Made by a program: the position numbers and the translations under genes. Under the pieces are notes generated by a model. The model searched no databases, was not told the DNA's origin, and was given only the letters and a program-made list of their open reading frames with translations. Positions 55,000-64,000 of a DNA stretch of 64,000 bases are shown one piece after another. The stretch is from Verrucomicrobiota bacterium (GTDB lineage: Bacteria > Verrucomicrobiota > Verrucomicrobiia > Opitutales > Opitutaceae), in NCBI GenBank assembly GCA_023432225.1, contig JAEYUW010000045.1:1-64000 (forward strand). The letters are read 5' to 3'. How positions within the stretch are numbered: the first letter of the stretch is position 1; each line of letters opens with the position of its first letter.

Positions 55000-57378
55000 A
55001 TGAACGTTGTATTCCAGCCCCGATTTCACCCGGTCCCGGCGCTGCTCGCGGCGGCGCTGATTTGCGTCCCAGTTTTTGCGCAGCAAACCGCGCCGACTCC
55101 GAAACTGGAAGATCCGCAGGAAGTGTTACTGCTGCCCGAGTTCAGCGTCAGCACGGCGAAGGATGACAGCTTCCTCGCGACGGAGAGCACCTCCGGCACG
55201 CGCGTCGCCACCGAGATCATCAACCTGCCATTTTCCGTCTCCGCGCTCACCGAGGATTTCGTGCGCGAGTTCCAGCTCTTCGATCTCGACGAGCAGGCAC
55301 CGTTTTTCTCCGGTATGGCGGCAGGCGATCCGGCGCAGGGCGGCGGTGGCGGCACGCGCTTGCGCGGCTTCTCCGTGCCGTATTTCCGCAACGGCTTCTA
55401 CCGTTCGCAGGCGCCGGATTCGAACAGCATCGCGCGCACCGAAGTCGTGAAAGGCCCGCAGTCCGCGATCTACGGACGCGTGGCTCCGGGCGGCGTGGTC
55501 AATTACATCTCGAAGAAACCAGGCCGGAAGTTCGCCAGCGGCCTCAGTTACATCTTCGGTTCCTACGACTACGAGCGCATCTCCGGCGATGTCACCGGCC
55601 CGCTCGTGGCGGACAAGCTCTACTACCGCGCCGACGCTGCACGCACCGACGAGAAACGCGCGACGGACTACTGGTTCAACCGCACCACGAATCTTTCCGG
55701 GAGTGTGATCTACAAGCTGTCCCAGAACACGCAGCTCTCGTTCGAGCACGAATACACCAAGAAAATCATGCAGGGCGGCCAGGCGTTCACGCGTTGGCAG
55801 CAAAACGAGACAACCAGCACCGGCAGCACGGTCGCCGTCACGAAGGGCCTCGCTTACTACATGCCGGATGAGGCACTCGGCCACCGTCTGGCGCAGTATT
55901 CGAGCAACGGCGCGTTGAGCCGCGTCGAACGCACGGCCAATTCGTCATATGTGACACTCGAGCATCGCCTCGCCGAGGGCTTGAGCTTGCGCGCGAACCT
56001 GGCCTACACGGTGCGTGACTACTGGCGGCAGGGCACATCCACACCGACGATTTGGACGGTCACGCCCACGGCGGCGCGCCAGACGATCCTGAATTCGCTG
56101 GCCGGCACGTGGGTGGACACCACTCGCGGCATCTGGAATGCCGACCGCGCCGGTTCGCACCAGGAGATCGATTACGAGGAAAAAGGCATTCAGGTCGACC
56201 TGACGAAGAAGTGGGCCACGAAGCTGGCCCAGCGCTCGCTGCTGACCTTCGACGTCTTCTCGCAGGATCAGGATCAGAAAACCTGGGCACTCAGCGGCAC
56301 TGCACTGAACACCGCTCTCGCCGGACTCGGTCTCACGACCACCGCGCAGCAGAACGCGTGGAAGAATCCGGATCCGCTCAACCCGGACGTTTCCGGCTAC
56401 TATCCCAATCCGGCGTTCGATCCCGCCACCTGGGCGGTCACCGCCTCGAGCACGAACTACTTCAAGCGCTTCTATTACGGCAGCCTGTTGAACCACACGA
56501 TCGACTTCCTCGACGGACGCATGTCGTGGACCGGTTCCGTCCGGTATGACTGGGCGGAGTTCGAGGTGGCGGCCGAGGAGGGCGACATCCAGAAGAGCAC
56601 GTATAACACGGGCCTCAACTATCACGTGATCCCGCGCGCGATGGTGGCGTATGGGAATATCGCCACGGGCTTCAATCCCGCGCCCCAGTTCGACCCGAAC
56701 ACCGGCCAATTGCTCGGCAATCAGGAGTCCACCGGCGGCGAAGTCGGCCTCAAGGGCATCCTGAACGGCGACAGCTTCTCCTACACGCTGGGCGTCTACC
56801 AAGTGGAGCAGGAAAACGAAGTCACGGACAACCCCGACAATCCGGCGGGCGTCGATCCGGATCTTCCCCGCTATGTCCCCGGCGCGGCGACTCGCGCGCG
56901 CGGCATCAATCTGGACCTGTCCGGCAAGGTGACGCAAAGCCTCACCCTGCTCGGCAACATCTCGTGGACCGACGTCGAGATCGTCCGCCACGCCTCCACG
57001 CCGGCGCTGATCGGCACGCGTCCGACCGGCACCCAAGGCGTTCCTTCACGCACTTACTCGCTCGCGGGCCGCTATAATTTCCGCGAAGGCTTCCTGAAGG
57101 GCTTCCGCGTTGGTCTGACTTACCAATACGCCCAATCGTATCTCCGGTCCGCGCCGACCTATAACACCGCCGGCGTCATGACCGCGGAGCCCTACTTCAT
57201 CGACGAACGCAACGAGTGGGGCGCGGTCGCGGGCTATACCTTCCGCAAGATGCGCAACGGCGCGCGCATCGACCTCTCGGTGAACGTCGCGAATCTCTTC
57301 GACGACCAGAAACTCACCGTGGCCGCCTACTATCCGAACGGTCGCACGATCCGCTTCACCGGCAGCGTTCGCTTCTAA
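55000..57378 (+). CDS. TonB-dependent outer-membrane receptor
   Basis: The 792-residue protein has a signal peptide (ALLAAALICVPVFAQQ) and a plug domain with VLLLPEFSVSTAKDDSF, LPFSVSALTEDF, RLRGF and the signature IARTEVVKGPQSAIYGRVAPGGVVNYISKKP. A 22-strand barrel follows, ending SVNVANLFDDQKLTVAAYY and RFTGSVRF. The plug motifs are of the siderophore/FhuA-like receptor type that Opitutaceae also use for other ligands. TonB-driven import of a glycan or metal complex is expected. The following genes encode secreted, transport and oxidoreductase functions, which favours a carbohydrate ligand, by inference. Confidence 0.88.
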   Translation: MNVVFQPRFHPVPALLAAALICVPVFAQQTAPTPKLEDPQEVLLLPEFSVSTAKDDSFLATESTSGTRVATEIINLPFSVSALTEDFVREFQLFDLDEQAPFFSGMAAGDPAQGGGGGTRLRGFSVPYFRNGFYRSQAPDSNSIARTEVVKGPQSAIYGRVAPGGVVNYISKKPGRKFASGLSYIFGSYDYERISGDVTGPLVADKLYYRADAARTDEKRATDYWFNRTTNLSGSVIYKLSQNTQLSFEHEYTKKIMQGGQAFTRWQQNETTSTGSTVAVTKGLAYYMPDEALGHRLAQYSSNGALSRVERTANSSYVTLEHRLAEGLSLRANLAYTVRDYWRQGTSTPTIWTVTPTAARQTILNSLAGTWVDTTRGIWNADRAGSHQEIDYEEKGIQVDLTKKWATKLAQRSLLTFDVFSQDQDQKTWALSGTALNTALAGLGLTTTAQQNAWKNPDPLNPDVSGYYPNPAFDPATWAVTASSTNYFKRFYYGSLLNHTIDFLDGRMSWTGSVRYDWAEFEVAAEEGDIQKSTYNTGLNYHVIPRAMVAYGNIATGFNPAPQFDPNTGQLLGNQESTGGEVGLKGILNGDSFSYTLGVYQVEQENEVTDNPDNPAGVDPDLPRYVPGAATRARGINLDLSGKVTQSLTLLGNISWTDVEIVRHASTPALIGTRPTGTQGVPSRTYSLAGRYNFREGFLKGFRVGLTYQYAQSYLRSAPTYNTAGVMTAEPYFIDERNEWGAVAGYTFRKMRNGARIDLSVNVANLFDDQKLTVAAYYPNGRTIRFTGSVRF

Positions 57379-57545
57379 AAATTGTCCGAATGGTGCGGCG
57401 CGGTCGCGAAGACTGCGCCGCCCTTGGCCCGCGAACGGCCCGGCCGCCGCCGCGCGAGTGCCGGCCCGCCACCCCAACACGTCCCACCGCTCCGACGCGG
57501 CCGGTCCCGCTGCGTCGCCGGCGACTCAGCTCCATCCGTTCCCTC

Positions 57546-58349
57546 ATGAACTTCCTCCGCTCCCTTTGCTGCGCTGGCCTGACGATCGCCGCGAGTGCGA
57601 TCACGCCGGCCCAGGTGAAAATGTCCGAACTGCCCGGACTCGCCTACGAGCAGAACTTCGATCGTCTGCCCGCGCCCACCGAGCAATCGCCGTGGGAATG
57701 GACCAACGATGGCCGGCAAACCCGCTACGATCTGGCCGGTTGGTATATTTTCTCGCTGGCCACCTCCGGTAAACCGCTCACCGGCCCGACGGCCTACCTT
57801 TCCGCCGGCGGCAAATTGCCCACAGCCGTGGCGACGGTGAACTTCGGCCTGCCGGGCGATGCCGATCGCGCGATCGGATTTCGCTTCAGTGCCAAGGGCG
57901 AGACCAACGCGAAGCAGCACTTCTTCGCTGGCGTGGTGTTCGTGAACGATACCAAACAGCCGATCGCGCGCGTCTCCATCACTTACACCGGCGAGCAATG
58001 GAGCAAGTTTGGCGGCAATGCCGAGACCAGCCAGACGCTGCGCGTCGTGATGGCGAATCTGGGTGCGAAGTTCGCTCCGGAGAAATTCGCCGCGCACACC
58101 GTGAAGCCCGTGGCCGAGATCGCTTCGCTGGAGTTCGCCTCGGTTGACGATGCGACCGGCGCCACGACCTACGCGAAAAAAGGTCCGCTCCACACCGCGC
58201 GCCGGACTGCCATGATCGGATTCCCGCGCGCGCTGGCTCCGGGCGAGCACCTGCTCGTGCTCTGGACCGCGACCGGCAACGGCACGGACACGGGAGCGCA
58301 CAGCCTCGCCGTCGACGACGTCCGCGTGCAACTGGTGCCGGCATCCTGA
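57546..58349 (+). CDS. Secreted 267-aa protein of unknown function
   Basis: ATG 57546 gives MNFLRSLCCAGLTIAASAIT, a signal peptide; the longer frame upstream overlaps the receptor gene. The mature part starts ELPGLAYEQNFDRLPAPTEQ, a pattern (YEQNFDxLP, then W-N-D... YSA) seen at the start of secreted concanavalin-like or DNase-associated domains in Opitutaceae and related bacteria. A beta-sandwich fold is likely (GFRFSAKGETNAKQHFF, VSITYTGEQWSKFG, LEHLLVLW-like end). No catalytic motif is visible. It is between the receptor and a large secreted protein on the same strand. Confidence 0.65.
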   Translation: MNFLRSLCCAGLTIAASAITPAQVKMSELPGLAYEQNFDRLPAPTEQSPWEWTNDGRQTRYDLAGWYIFSLATSGKPLTGPTAYLSAGGKLPTAVATVNFGLPGDADRAIGFRFSAKGETNAKQHFFAGVVFVNDTKQPIARVSITYTGEQWSKFGGNAETSQTLRVVMANLGAKFAPEKFAAHTVKPVAEIASLEFASVDDATGATTYAKKGPLHTARRTAMIGFPRALAPGEHLLVLWTATGNGTDTGAHSLAVDDVRVQLVPAS

Positions 58350-58512
58350 TCGCAACCGGCATGGTCAACGGTCCACTCCGCACCGCGTTGCACCGCTCGA
58401 ACGCGCGGATGTGAATCGCCGCGCTGTTCTCCCCGACGTATGAGGAGCGGTGCACTTCAGCCGCCTGCTCCCGTCACGAATGACTCTTCTCCCACCTTTC
58501 CCGTTTCTTCGG

Positions 58513-61470
58513 ATGTCCTTTTTCGCCGTCTATTCCCCGTCCGATTCCTCGCGCCGACGCGATGCCGTCAACGCGACGCTGGGCGACGGAAGCGGGCGCG
58601 ACGCGCGGTGGCTTCGCGCCTTCGCCACGGGACTGGCGCTGGTGTGCGCGGTCGCGGCGACTGCGGCGCCGACGCTGTCGAACGGGCGTTATGCGGTCAC
58701 ATTGAACTGTGATGGCGCACTGTCGCTGAAAGCCGGCGATGCCGCACCGGTGATCTTCCGGCCGGACTTCATCGTCCAGATGCGGCGTGACGATCCCAAG
58801 CTCTCCATGCGCCCGAGTGGCGCGAAGCAGATTTCCTACAATGTGATGACTTGGGAAGTCGCCGGCGGCGCCGGCGCGGCGGGTCTCGCGGCCGCCAAGC
58901 GATCCACGGCACAGGGCGGCGACGGCTTCGACGATCGCATTCTCGAGGGCTCGACGAAGTCGCGCACGGCCGATCTCTTCGCCGCGAGCCCGGGCATCGC
59001 GCTCCACGCGCAGTCCTGGACGCCAGGGGGGGGCATTATCCGCTACACCTACGCCGACCAGGCTGATTTCACTTTGACGGCGTCGGTGGCGCTGCCCGCC
59101 GGCGATGCCGAGCCGGTGCTGACCTTCACGCTCACGCCGCGGAGCAAGGCATTTTTCTCCGTCGGATTCATTGGCGCGCCGGCCACGCCGGTGGCGGAAG
59201 CGCGCGAAATCTGGCAGCCGTTCCTGTGGCAGGAACGGCGCTTCCCAACGCAGCCGTTTCTCACCGGCGCATTCCAGTGTCCGTTGCCGGCCAGCTTCGT
59301 GCGACGGGCGGATGTCACCTTCGGCGTCGTGGCGGATGCCGACGAGTTTCCCTTCGATCCGCTGCCCCTGCTCGAGAACAGCCGCTTCGGCGTGGCGCTC
59401 CGCACGGCCGAGGGAGACGCGCGACCGATGGTTTTCGCTCCTGTGTTGGGCGGCGCGGGTTCGTTGCGCGCCGCCGGCGAAGCCTTCGTGTTCAAGCTGC
59501 GCCTCTACGCGAGCGATCAGGAACTCACCCGCGCCTACGAGGACGTCGCGCGCCGCCTGTATGATTTCCACGACTATCGCCACAACGCCATCGCCTCGCT
59601 CAACGAGACGCTGGACAACATGATCGACTACGGCCTCAGCCGCTACAGCTGGTTCGTCGACGAATTGAAGGGCTGCGCGTATTCGACCGACGTGCCGGGT
59701 GCGGTGAAAAACGTCTCGGCGCTCAATCCGCTCAACCTGGCGCTGGTCGCCGACGACGAACGCATCTTCCGCCAGCGGGCTTATCCGATCGTCGAGTTCC
59801 TGCTCTCGCGCGAAAAATTTCTCTTCTCCCTCGATCCGAAGCAAAAGATCCAGAGTCCGTCCCGCGCCTTGAAAGGTCCGGCGGCGCCGATCAGCGAATT
59901 GACTACGCTCTACGGCATCACCGACGGCGCCTCGCCGGTCTTCCGCACGCTCGCCGAGCGGCTGCTGGTCACCGATCGCACGCTCAACCTCGACGACGTG
60001 TCCGTCGGCGATTCGTGGCAGAACAATCTGCAGCTCTATCGCACCACCGGCGAACCCCGCTTCCTGGCCAAGGCGCGCGCCGGGGCGGACGCGTATCTCG
60101 CCAGCCGGATGGAGTCGGGCGCGGACAAATTCGATCAGGGCGCGTTTTTCTGGACAGCCTTCGCGCCGAAATGGATGGACCTGCTCGAGCTGTTTGAAGC
60201 GACGCAGGATCGCCGCTATCTTGAGGCCGCCCGTCTCGGCGCGCGGCGTTTCGCGATGTTTACGTGGATGGCGCCGCGCATTCCGGCGACGGATGTCACC
60301 GTGAATCCCGGCGGCAATGCGCCGGTGTATTGGTATCTGAAACAGAAGGGCCACCACCCGATGAAAGCGCCCGAGGAACGCGTTGCGGCGTGGCGGTTGT
60401 CGGAGATCGGTCTGACGCCGGAATCGTCCGGCACGATGTCGGGTCACCGTGCGATCTTCATGGCCAATCACGCGCCGTGGATGCTGCGCATCGCGGCCCT
60501 GACCGGCGACCAGCTGCTGCACGACGTCGCGCGCTCCGCGGTGGTGGGACGTTACCGCAATTTTCCCGGCTATCACATCAACACGGCACGCACGACGATC
60601 TACGAACAGGCGGACTATCCGCTGCGCGCGCACGACGAGCTCAGCGTGAACTCGTTTCACTATAACCACATTTGGCCGCACATGAGCATCCTGCTCGATT
60701 TTCTCGTCACGGATGCGTTCGCGCGCTCGAAGGGCGCGATCGATTTCCCGTCGCGGTTCATCGAAGGCTACGCTTATCTTCAGAGCAAATTCTACGGCGA
60801 CCGCCCCGGCCAATTCTACGGCCACGACGATGCGACGCTGTGGATGCCGCAGCGGTTGCTCCAGACGGGCAATGTCGAACTCAACTACCTGTCCGCGCGC
60901 GGCGACGGCCGGCTGTATGTCGCGTTCGCGAATCAATCGCGCACGGCGGTGACGACCGAGATCGTGTTCAATCGCGACGTCCTGCCCGAAGCGGTCCAGG
61001 GCAGCTACGCCGTGCACGTGATCGCCGACGGCCAGCAGGCCACCGGCACGCGGCTGCACAACGGCCGATTCCCGATCACCGTTTCGCCCATGGGGCTGAC
61101 GGCGGTCGTGATCGAAGGGCTCACGGTGCAGCCGCGGTTCCAGCATAAGCTCCTCGCCACAGCGCCCGCGCAGGCGTGGCGGAAGGATTTTGCGGAGCTG
61201 CCGTGGGGCGGAGCCAAGGCGATGGTTCTCAACTTCGGTCCCGCCGCGCAGACGGCCTATGTCTATCTTCAGGCCGATGACGCGAAGTTTCGCGAGGTGA
61301 CGTTGCGCTACAGCATCGGCGGGAAAAAGGCGGAGATCACGGACGCGACGTATCCGTTCGAGTTCACGGTGCCGCTGCCCGAGGGGGCGACGGACTTCCG
61401 CTTTCAGCTCGCCGGCGAGACGGTGGACGGACGCCGGCCGGGATCGGAAACCGTGACCCTGGAGAAATAA
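58513..61470 (+). CDS. Large secreted protein, probable carbohydrate-active enzyme
   Basis: The start is uncertain: ATG 58513, ATG 58480 and GTG 58450 are in frame. A hydrophobic segment (WLRAFATGLALVCAVAATAA) acts as a signal peptide about 45 residues in. The mature protein has a beta-rich first third (NGRYAVTLNCDGALSL), a helical middle (about 380-780) with repeated Trp/Tyr/His-rich helices (DSWQNNLQLYRTTGEPRFLA, FHYNHIWPHMS) resembling an (alpha/alpha)6 barrel, and a beta-sandwich end. This architecture occurs in polysaccharide lyases and hydrolases. No family can be fixed. Its stop is three bases before the MFS gene. Confidence 0.65.
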   Translation: MSFFAVYSPSDSSRRRDAVNATLGDGSGRDARWLRAFATGLALVCAVAATAAPTLSNGRYAVTLNCDGALSLKAGDAAPVIFRPDFIVQMRRDDPKLSMRPSGAKQISYNVMTWEVAGGAGAAGLAAAKRSTAQGGDGFDDRILEGSTKSRTADLFAASPGIALHAQSWTPGGGIIRYTYADQADFTLTASVALPAGDAEPVLTFTLTPRSKAFFSVGFIGAPATPVAEAREIWQPFLWQERRFPTQPFLTGAFQCPLPASFVRRADVTFGVVADADEFPFDPLPLLENSRFGVALRTAEGDARPMVFAPVLGGAGSLRAAGEAFVFKLRLYASDQELTRAYEDVARRLYDFHDYRHNAIASLNETLDNMIDYGLSRYSWFVDELKGCAYSTDVPGAVKNVSALNPLNLALVADDERIFRQRAYPIVEFLLSREKFLFSLDPKQKIQSPSRALKGPAAPISELTTLYGITDGASPVFRTLAERLLVTDRTLNLDDVSVGDSWQNNLQLYRTTGEPRFLAKARAGADAYLASRMESGADKFDQGAFFWTAFAPKWMDLLELFEATQDRRYLEAARLGARRFAMFTWMAPRIPATDVTVNPGGNAPVYWYLKQKGHHPMKAPEERVAAWRLSEIGLTPESSGTMSGHRAIFMANHAPWMLRIAALTGDQLLHDVARSAVVGRYRNFPGYHINTARTTIYEQADYPLRAHDELSVNSFHYNHIWPHMSILLDFLVTDAFARSKGAIDFPSRFIEGYAYLQSKFYGDRPGQFYGHDDATLWMPQRLLQTGNVELNYLSARGDGRLYVAFANQSRTAVTTEIVFNRDVLPEAVQGSYAVHVIADGQQATGTRLHNGRFPITVSPMGLTAVVIEGLTVQPRFQHKLLATAPAQAWRKDFAELPWGGAKAMVLNFGPAAQTAYVYLQADDAKFREVTLRYSIGGKKAEITDATYPFEFTVPLPEGATDFRFQLAGETVDGRRPGSETVTLEK

Positions 61471-61473
61471 GCC

Positions 61474-62880
61474 ATGCGCAAAATCCCTCACTTCCGTTGG
61501 TGGATCATCACGCTGGTTTTCCTGGCTGCCGTGCTCAACTACGTCGATCGCCAGGTGTTGTCCGCGCTCGCTCCGACGATTCAGCAGGACTTGGGCATGT
61601 CGGATCGCGACTACGCGAACATCGTCAATATTTTCCTTGTTGCCTACACGATCGCCTACCTCGTGTCGGGGCGGATGGTGGACGTGCTTGGCACGCGCCT
61701 GGGCATGATGTTGTTCGTCGGCTGGTGGTCGGTGGCCAACATGCTCACCGCGGCGGCGCAGGGCGTCCGCTCGATGGGCGGGTTTCGCTTCGCGCTTGGG
61801 CTGGGTGAGGCCGGCGTCTGGCCCGCGGCATCGAAGGTCGTTTCCGAGTGGTTCCCCGCGCGCGAACGCGCGCTCGCCATCGGCGTCTACACGATGGGTG
61901 CGACCATCGGCGCGACGGTGGCGCCGTATCTCGTCATCCCGCTCGCCGCGTTTCCTTACGCGGAGAAGATGCCGTTCCTCTCCGATCTGTTCGGGCATGG
62001 CGTGGGTTGGCGCATGGCGTTTCTCATCACCGGCGCACTTGGCCTGCTCTGGCTGATCCCGTGGATGTTGTTCTACCGCCAGCCGCGAGAATGCCGCTAC
62101 GCGGGCGAGGCCGAACAGAAAATGCTGGAGGAGGCGAACGCGGAGGAGAATCGCGCGCACGGCGCCGCGGCGGACACGGTGTGGACCTGGAAACAGGTGT
62201 TCACCAGCAAGGTCGTGTGGCTGCTCCTGCTCGGACGGCTGATCACGGATCCGGTGTGGTATTTTTATCAATTCTGGTTTCCCAAATATCTCCACACGGA
62301 GCGCGGGCTCGACCAGAGCCAGCTGACGATCACGTGGATTGTCTACGCGGCGGCGGGCGTCGGCAGTCTCATGGGCGGCTGGTTGTCCGGCCTGCTCGTG
62401 AAGCGCCGGATCGTGCCGGCGATGAGCCGGTTGTGGGTGATGCTCGGTTGCGCGTGCCTGTTGCCGATCTCGCCGCTCATCGCCCAGGCCAGCGGGATGA
62501 ACGCCGCGATGACGTTCACCGTGATCACGGTCTTCGCCTCGCTCGCGTGGCTGATCAACATCAGCTCGCTCGTCGTCGACGTGGTGCCCAAGGCCTGTCT
62601 CGGCACCGTCTTCAGCGTCGTCGCGGCCGGCAGCACCGTGGGCGGCATCCTGATGAACACGCTCGTGGCGGCCATGGTCTCGACCGGGCCGTTGGGCAAG
62701 CCGGCCGGTTTTCTCGACCAGTCGGTGCACGCGATCCTCGGCCCGGTCCTCGATGCGGTGCACGGCGCCGGCTACGGCCAGTGGTTTTGGATCATGGCGT
62801 GCCTGCACCCGCTGGCGTGGGCGCTCCTGTATTTCGGCGGTGTTCATCGGACATCCCCGACGCCCGCGCGAGCAGCGTAG
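61474..62880 (+). CDS. MFS transporter of the ExuT/GudP (anion:cation symporter) type
   Basis: The 468-residue protein has 12 predicted helices. FRWWIITLVFLAAVLNYVDRQVLSAL with the NYVDR motif, GEAGVWPAASKVVSEWFPARERALA and ITDPVWYFYQFWFPKYL are typical of the ACS family (hexuronate, glucarate, phthalate permeases). It would bring a sugar acid or oligosaccharide product into the cytoplasm. It follows the secreted enzyme gene by three bases, so both are probably one transcript. The substrate is inferred only. Confidence 0.85.
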   Translation: MRKIPHFRWWIITLVFLAAVLNYVDRQVLSALAPTIQQDLGMSDRDYANIVNIFLVAYTIAYLVSGRMVDVLGTRLGMMLFVGWWSVANMLTAAAQGVRSMGGFRFALGLGEAGVWPAASKVVSEWFPARERALAIGVYTMGATIGATVAPYLVIPLAAFPYAEKMPFLSDLFGHGVGWRMAFLITGALGLLWLIPWMLFYRQPRECRYAGEAEQKMLEEANAEENRAHGAAADTVWTWKQVFTSKVVWLLLLGRLITDPVWYFYQFWFPKYLHTERGLDQSQLTITWIVYAAAGVGSLMGGWLSGLLVKRRIVPAMSRLWVMLGCACLLPISPLIAQASGMNAAMTFTVITVFASLAWLINISSLVVDVVPKACLGTVFSVVAAGSTVGGILMNTLVAAMVSTGPLGKPAGFLDQSVHAILGPVLDAVHGAGYGQWFWIMACLHPLAWALLYFGGVHRTSPTPARAA

Positions 62881-62904
62881 TCGCGCCGACAATTTCACCC
62901 TGGT

Positions 62905-64000
62905 ATGCAAATCGAATCTCCTGTCCCGCAAATCCGTGAGCTAAAGCGCGTGGCCCTGTCGGCCGACCTCGTCGTGGTCGGTGGCGGTCTGGGCGGCGTC
63001 TGTGCGGCGATCACCGCCGCTCGCGCGGGACTGAAGGTGATTCTGGTGCAGGACCGCCCCGTGCTGGGCGGCAACGCTTCGAGCGAGGTGCGTCTGTGGA
63101 TTCTCGGCGCCACGTCCCACATGGGAAACAACAACCGCTGGGCGCGCGAAGGCGGCGTGATCGACGAGATCCTCGTCGAAAACACCTACCGCAACCGCGA
63201 GGGCAATCCGTTCCTCGTCGACGCCATCCTCCTGGAAAAGGTCACGGCAGAGCCGAACATCACGCTCCTGCTCAACACCGCGGTGCACGAACTCACCAAG
63301 CTCGACGCCGACACCATCGGTGCCGTGCGGGCCTTTTGCGCGCAGAACTCCACGCTCTACGACCTGAGCGCACCGCTGTTCGTGGACGCCTCGGGCGACG
63401 GCATCGTGGGCTTCATGGCGGGCGCCGCCTTCCGCATGGGCGCGGAGTCGCGCGAGGAGTTCGGCGAGAAATTCGCCCCGACCAAGGAATACGGCGAGCT
63501 GCTCGGCCACTCGCTTTACTTCTATTCCAAGGACGCCGGCCGGCCGGTGAAGTTCACGCCCCCGAGCTACGCGTTGAAGGACATCACCAAGATCCCGCGC
63601 TACCGCTCGTTCAACGCGAAGGATTTCGGCTGCCGCCTCTGGTGGGTCGAATACGGCGGCCGGCTCGACACGGTGCACGACACCGAGAACATCAAGTGGG
63701 AACTCTGGCGCGTGATCTACGGCGTCTGGAACCACATCAAGAATTCCGGCCAGTTTCCCGAGGCGGAAAACCTCACGCTCGAGTGGGTCGGCACGATCCC
63801 CGGCAAGCGCGAGAGCCGCCGCTTCGAGGGCGATTACATCCTCCGCCAGCAGGACGTCGTCGAGCAGCGCGCGCACGTCGACGCCGTGGCATTCGGCGGC
63901 TGGTCGATCGATTTGCACCCCGCCGACGGAGTCTTCAGCGAGCGCCCCGGCTGCAACCAATGGCACGCGAAGGGCGTTTACCAAATTCCTTACCGCAGCC
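62905..64000 (+). CDS. FAD-dependent oxidoreductase (partial, runs off the right edge)
   Basis: ATG 62905 begins MQIESPVPQIREL and the frame stays open to the window edge (365 codons). LVVVGGGLGGVCAAITAARAGLKVILVQDRPVLGGNASSEVR is the FAD-binding GxGxxG motif with the following second-strand acidic residue. DLSAPLFVDASGDG is the ATG/DGD-type motif of the FAD_oxidored family common in Opitutaceae sugar-degradation loci. It was not in an ORF list because no stop falls inside the window. It probably oxidises a sugar or sugar-derived intermediate imported by the upstream MFS protein. Confidence 0.82.
   Translation, partial: MQIESPVPQIRELKRVALSADLVVVGGGLGGVCAAITAARAGLKVILVQDRPVLGGNASSEVRLWILGATSHMGNNNRWAREGGVIDEILVENTYRNREGNPFLVDAILLEKVTAEPNITLLLNTAVHELTKLDADTIGAVRAFCAQNSTLYDLSAPLFVDASGDGIVGFMAGAAFRMGAESREEFGEKFAPTKEYGELLGHSLYFYSKDAGRPVKFTPPSYALKDITKIPRYRSFNAKDFGCRLWWVEYGGRLDTVHDTENIKWELWRVIYGVWNHIKNSGQFPEAENLTLEWVGTIPGKRESRRFEGDYILRQQDVVEQRAHVDAVAFGGWSIDLHPADGVFSERPGCNQWHAKGVYQIPYRS

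Noticed and set aside
58474..62931. 1485-aa minus-strand open frame over the secreted enzyme and MFS genes
   Set aside because: Composition (His/Arg/Glu-rich) is that of the complement of GC-rich coding sequence; sense genes have signal peptide and family motifs.

Overview
The window looks like a piece of a high-GC chromosome of an Opitutaceae-like verrucomicrobium. This is inferred from gene content only: autotransporter proteins rich in passenger repeats, a secreted BNR/MBG-type protein with a 'GLTNLVKYALGLDP' tail, a DUF4838 protein, a FAD-dependent oxidoreductase next to TonB-receptor and sugar-transport genes, and an EpsI-type exopolysaccharide cluster. No rRNA, tRNA or CRISPR array was seen.

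Layout. 0-3 kb: end of an unknown gene, a secreted repeat protein and a small beta-barrel protein. 3.2-8.5 kb: an accessory module almost entirely on the minus strand. It holds a large HTH plus tyrosine-recombinase protein (749 aa), two small coupled genes (85 and 56 aa), and three successive short ORF units that include a PIN-toxin/antitoxin pair. Each unit's stop codon lies in a copy of a short repeat, and the module is bordered by a broken IS66 remnant. 9.2-34.5 kb: an exopolysaccharide locus with a GbsR/MarR-like regulator, flippase, two polymerase/ligase-type membrane proteins, at least seven glycosyltransferases, methyltransferases, an acyltransferase, a polyprenyl glycosylphosphotransferase, EpsI, a pseudopilin-like protein, DUF4838 and two nucleotide-sugar epimerases. 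Many of its genes overlap by ATGA.

34.7-48.1 kb: a second accessory island. It opens with decayed IS3 and zeta-toxin pieces and a complete IS630 copy with perfect 32-bp inverted repeats. Next come two more paralogues of the large recombinase, two LuxR-type regulators, and a 45-aa gene present in two inverted copies that is absent from the supplied ORF calls. HipBA and a nucleotidyltransferase gene pair close it. The three recombinase paralogues show complementary decay. The 725-frame protein keeps the catalytic R-K-HxxR-Y set but has lost a clear HTH. The 685-aa protein keeps the HTH and the tyrosine but has lost the catalytic His and Arg. The 749-aa protein keeps both.

48.6-64 kb: a 2004-aa autotransporter, then a carbohydrate-type locus with a TonB-dependent receptor, a secreted protein of unknown function, a large secreted probable carbohydrate-active protein, an ExuT/GudP-like MFS transporter and a FAD-dependent oxidoreductase that runs off the window.

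The most promising undescribed material is the recombinase family with its companions: the cassette-like repeat array beside the first copy, and the 45-aa plus LuxR module beside the other two.
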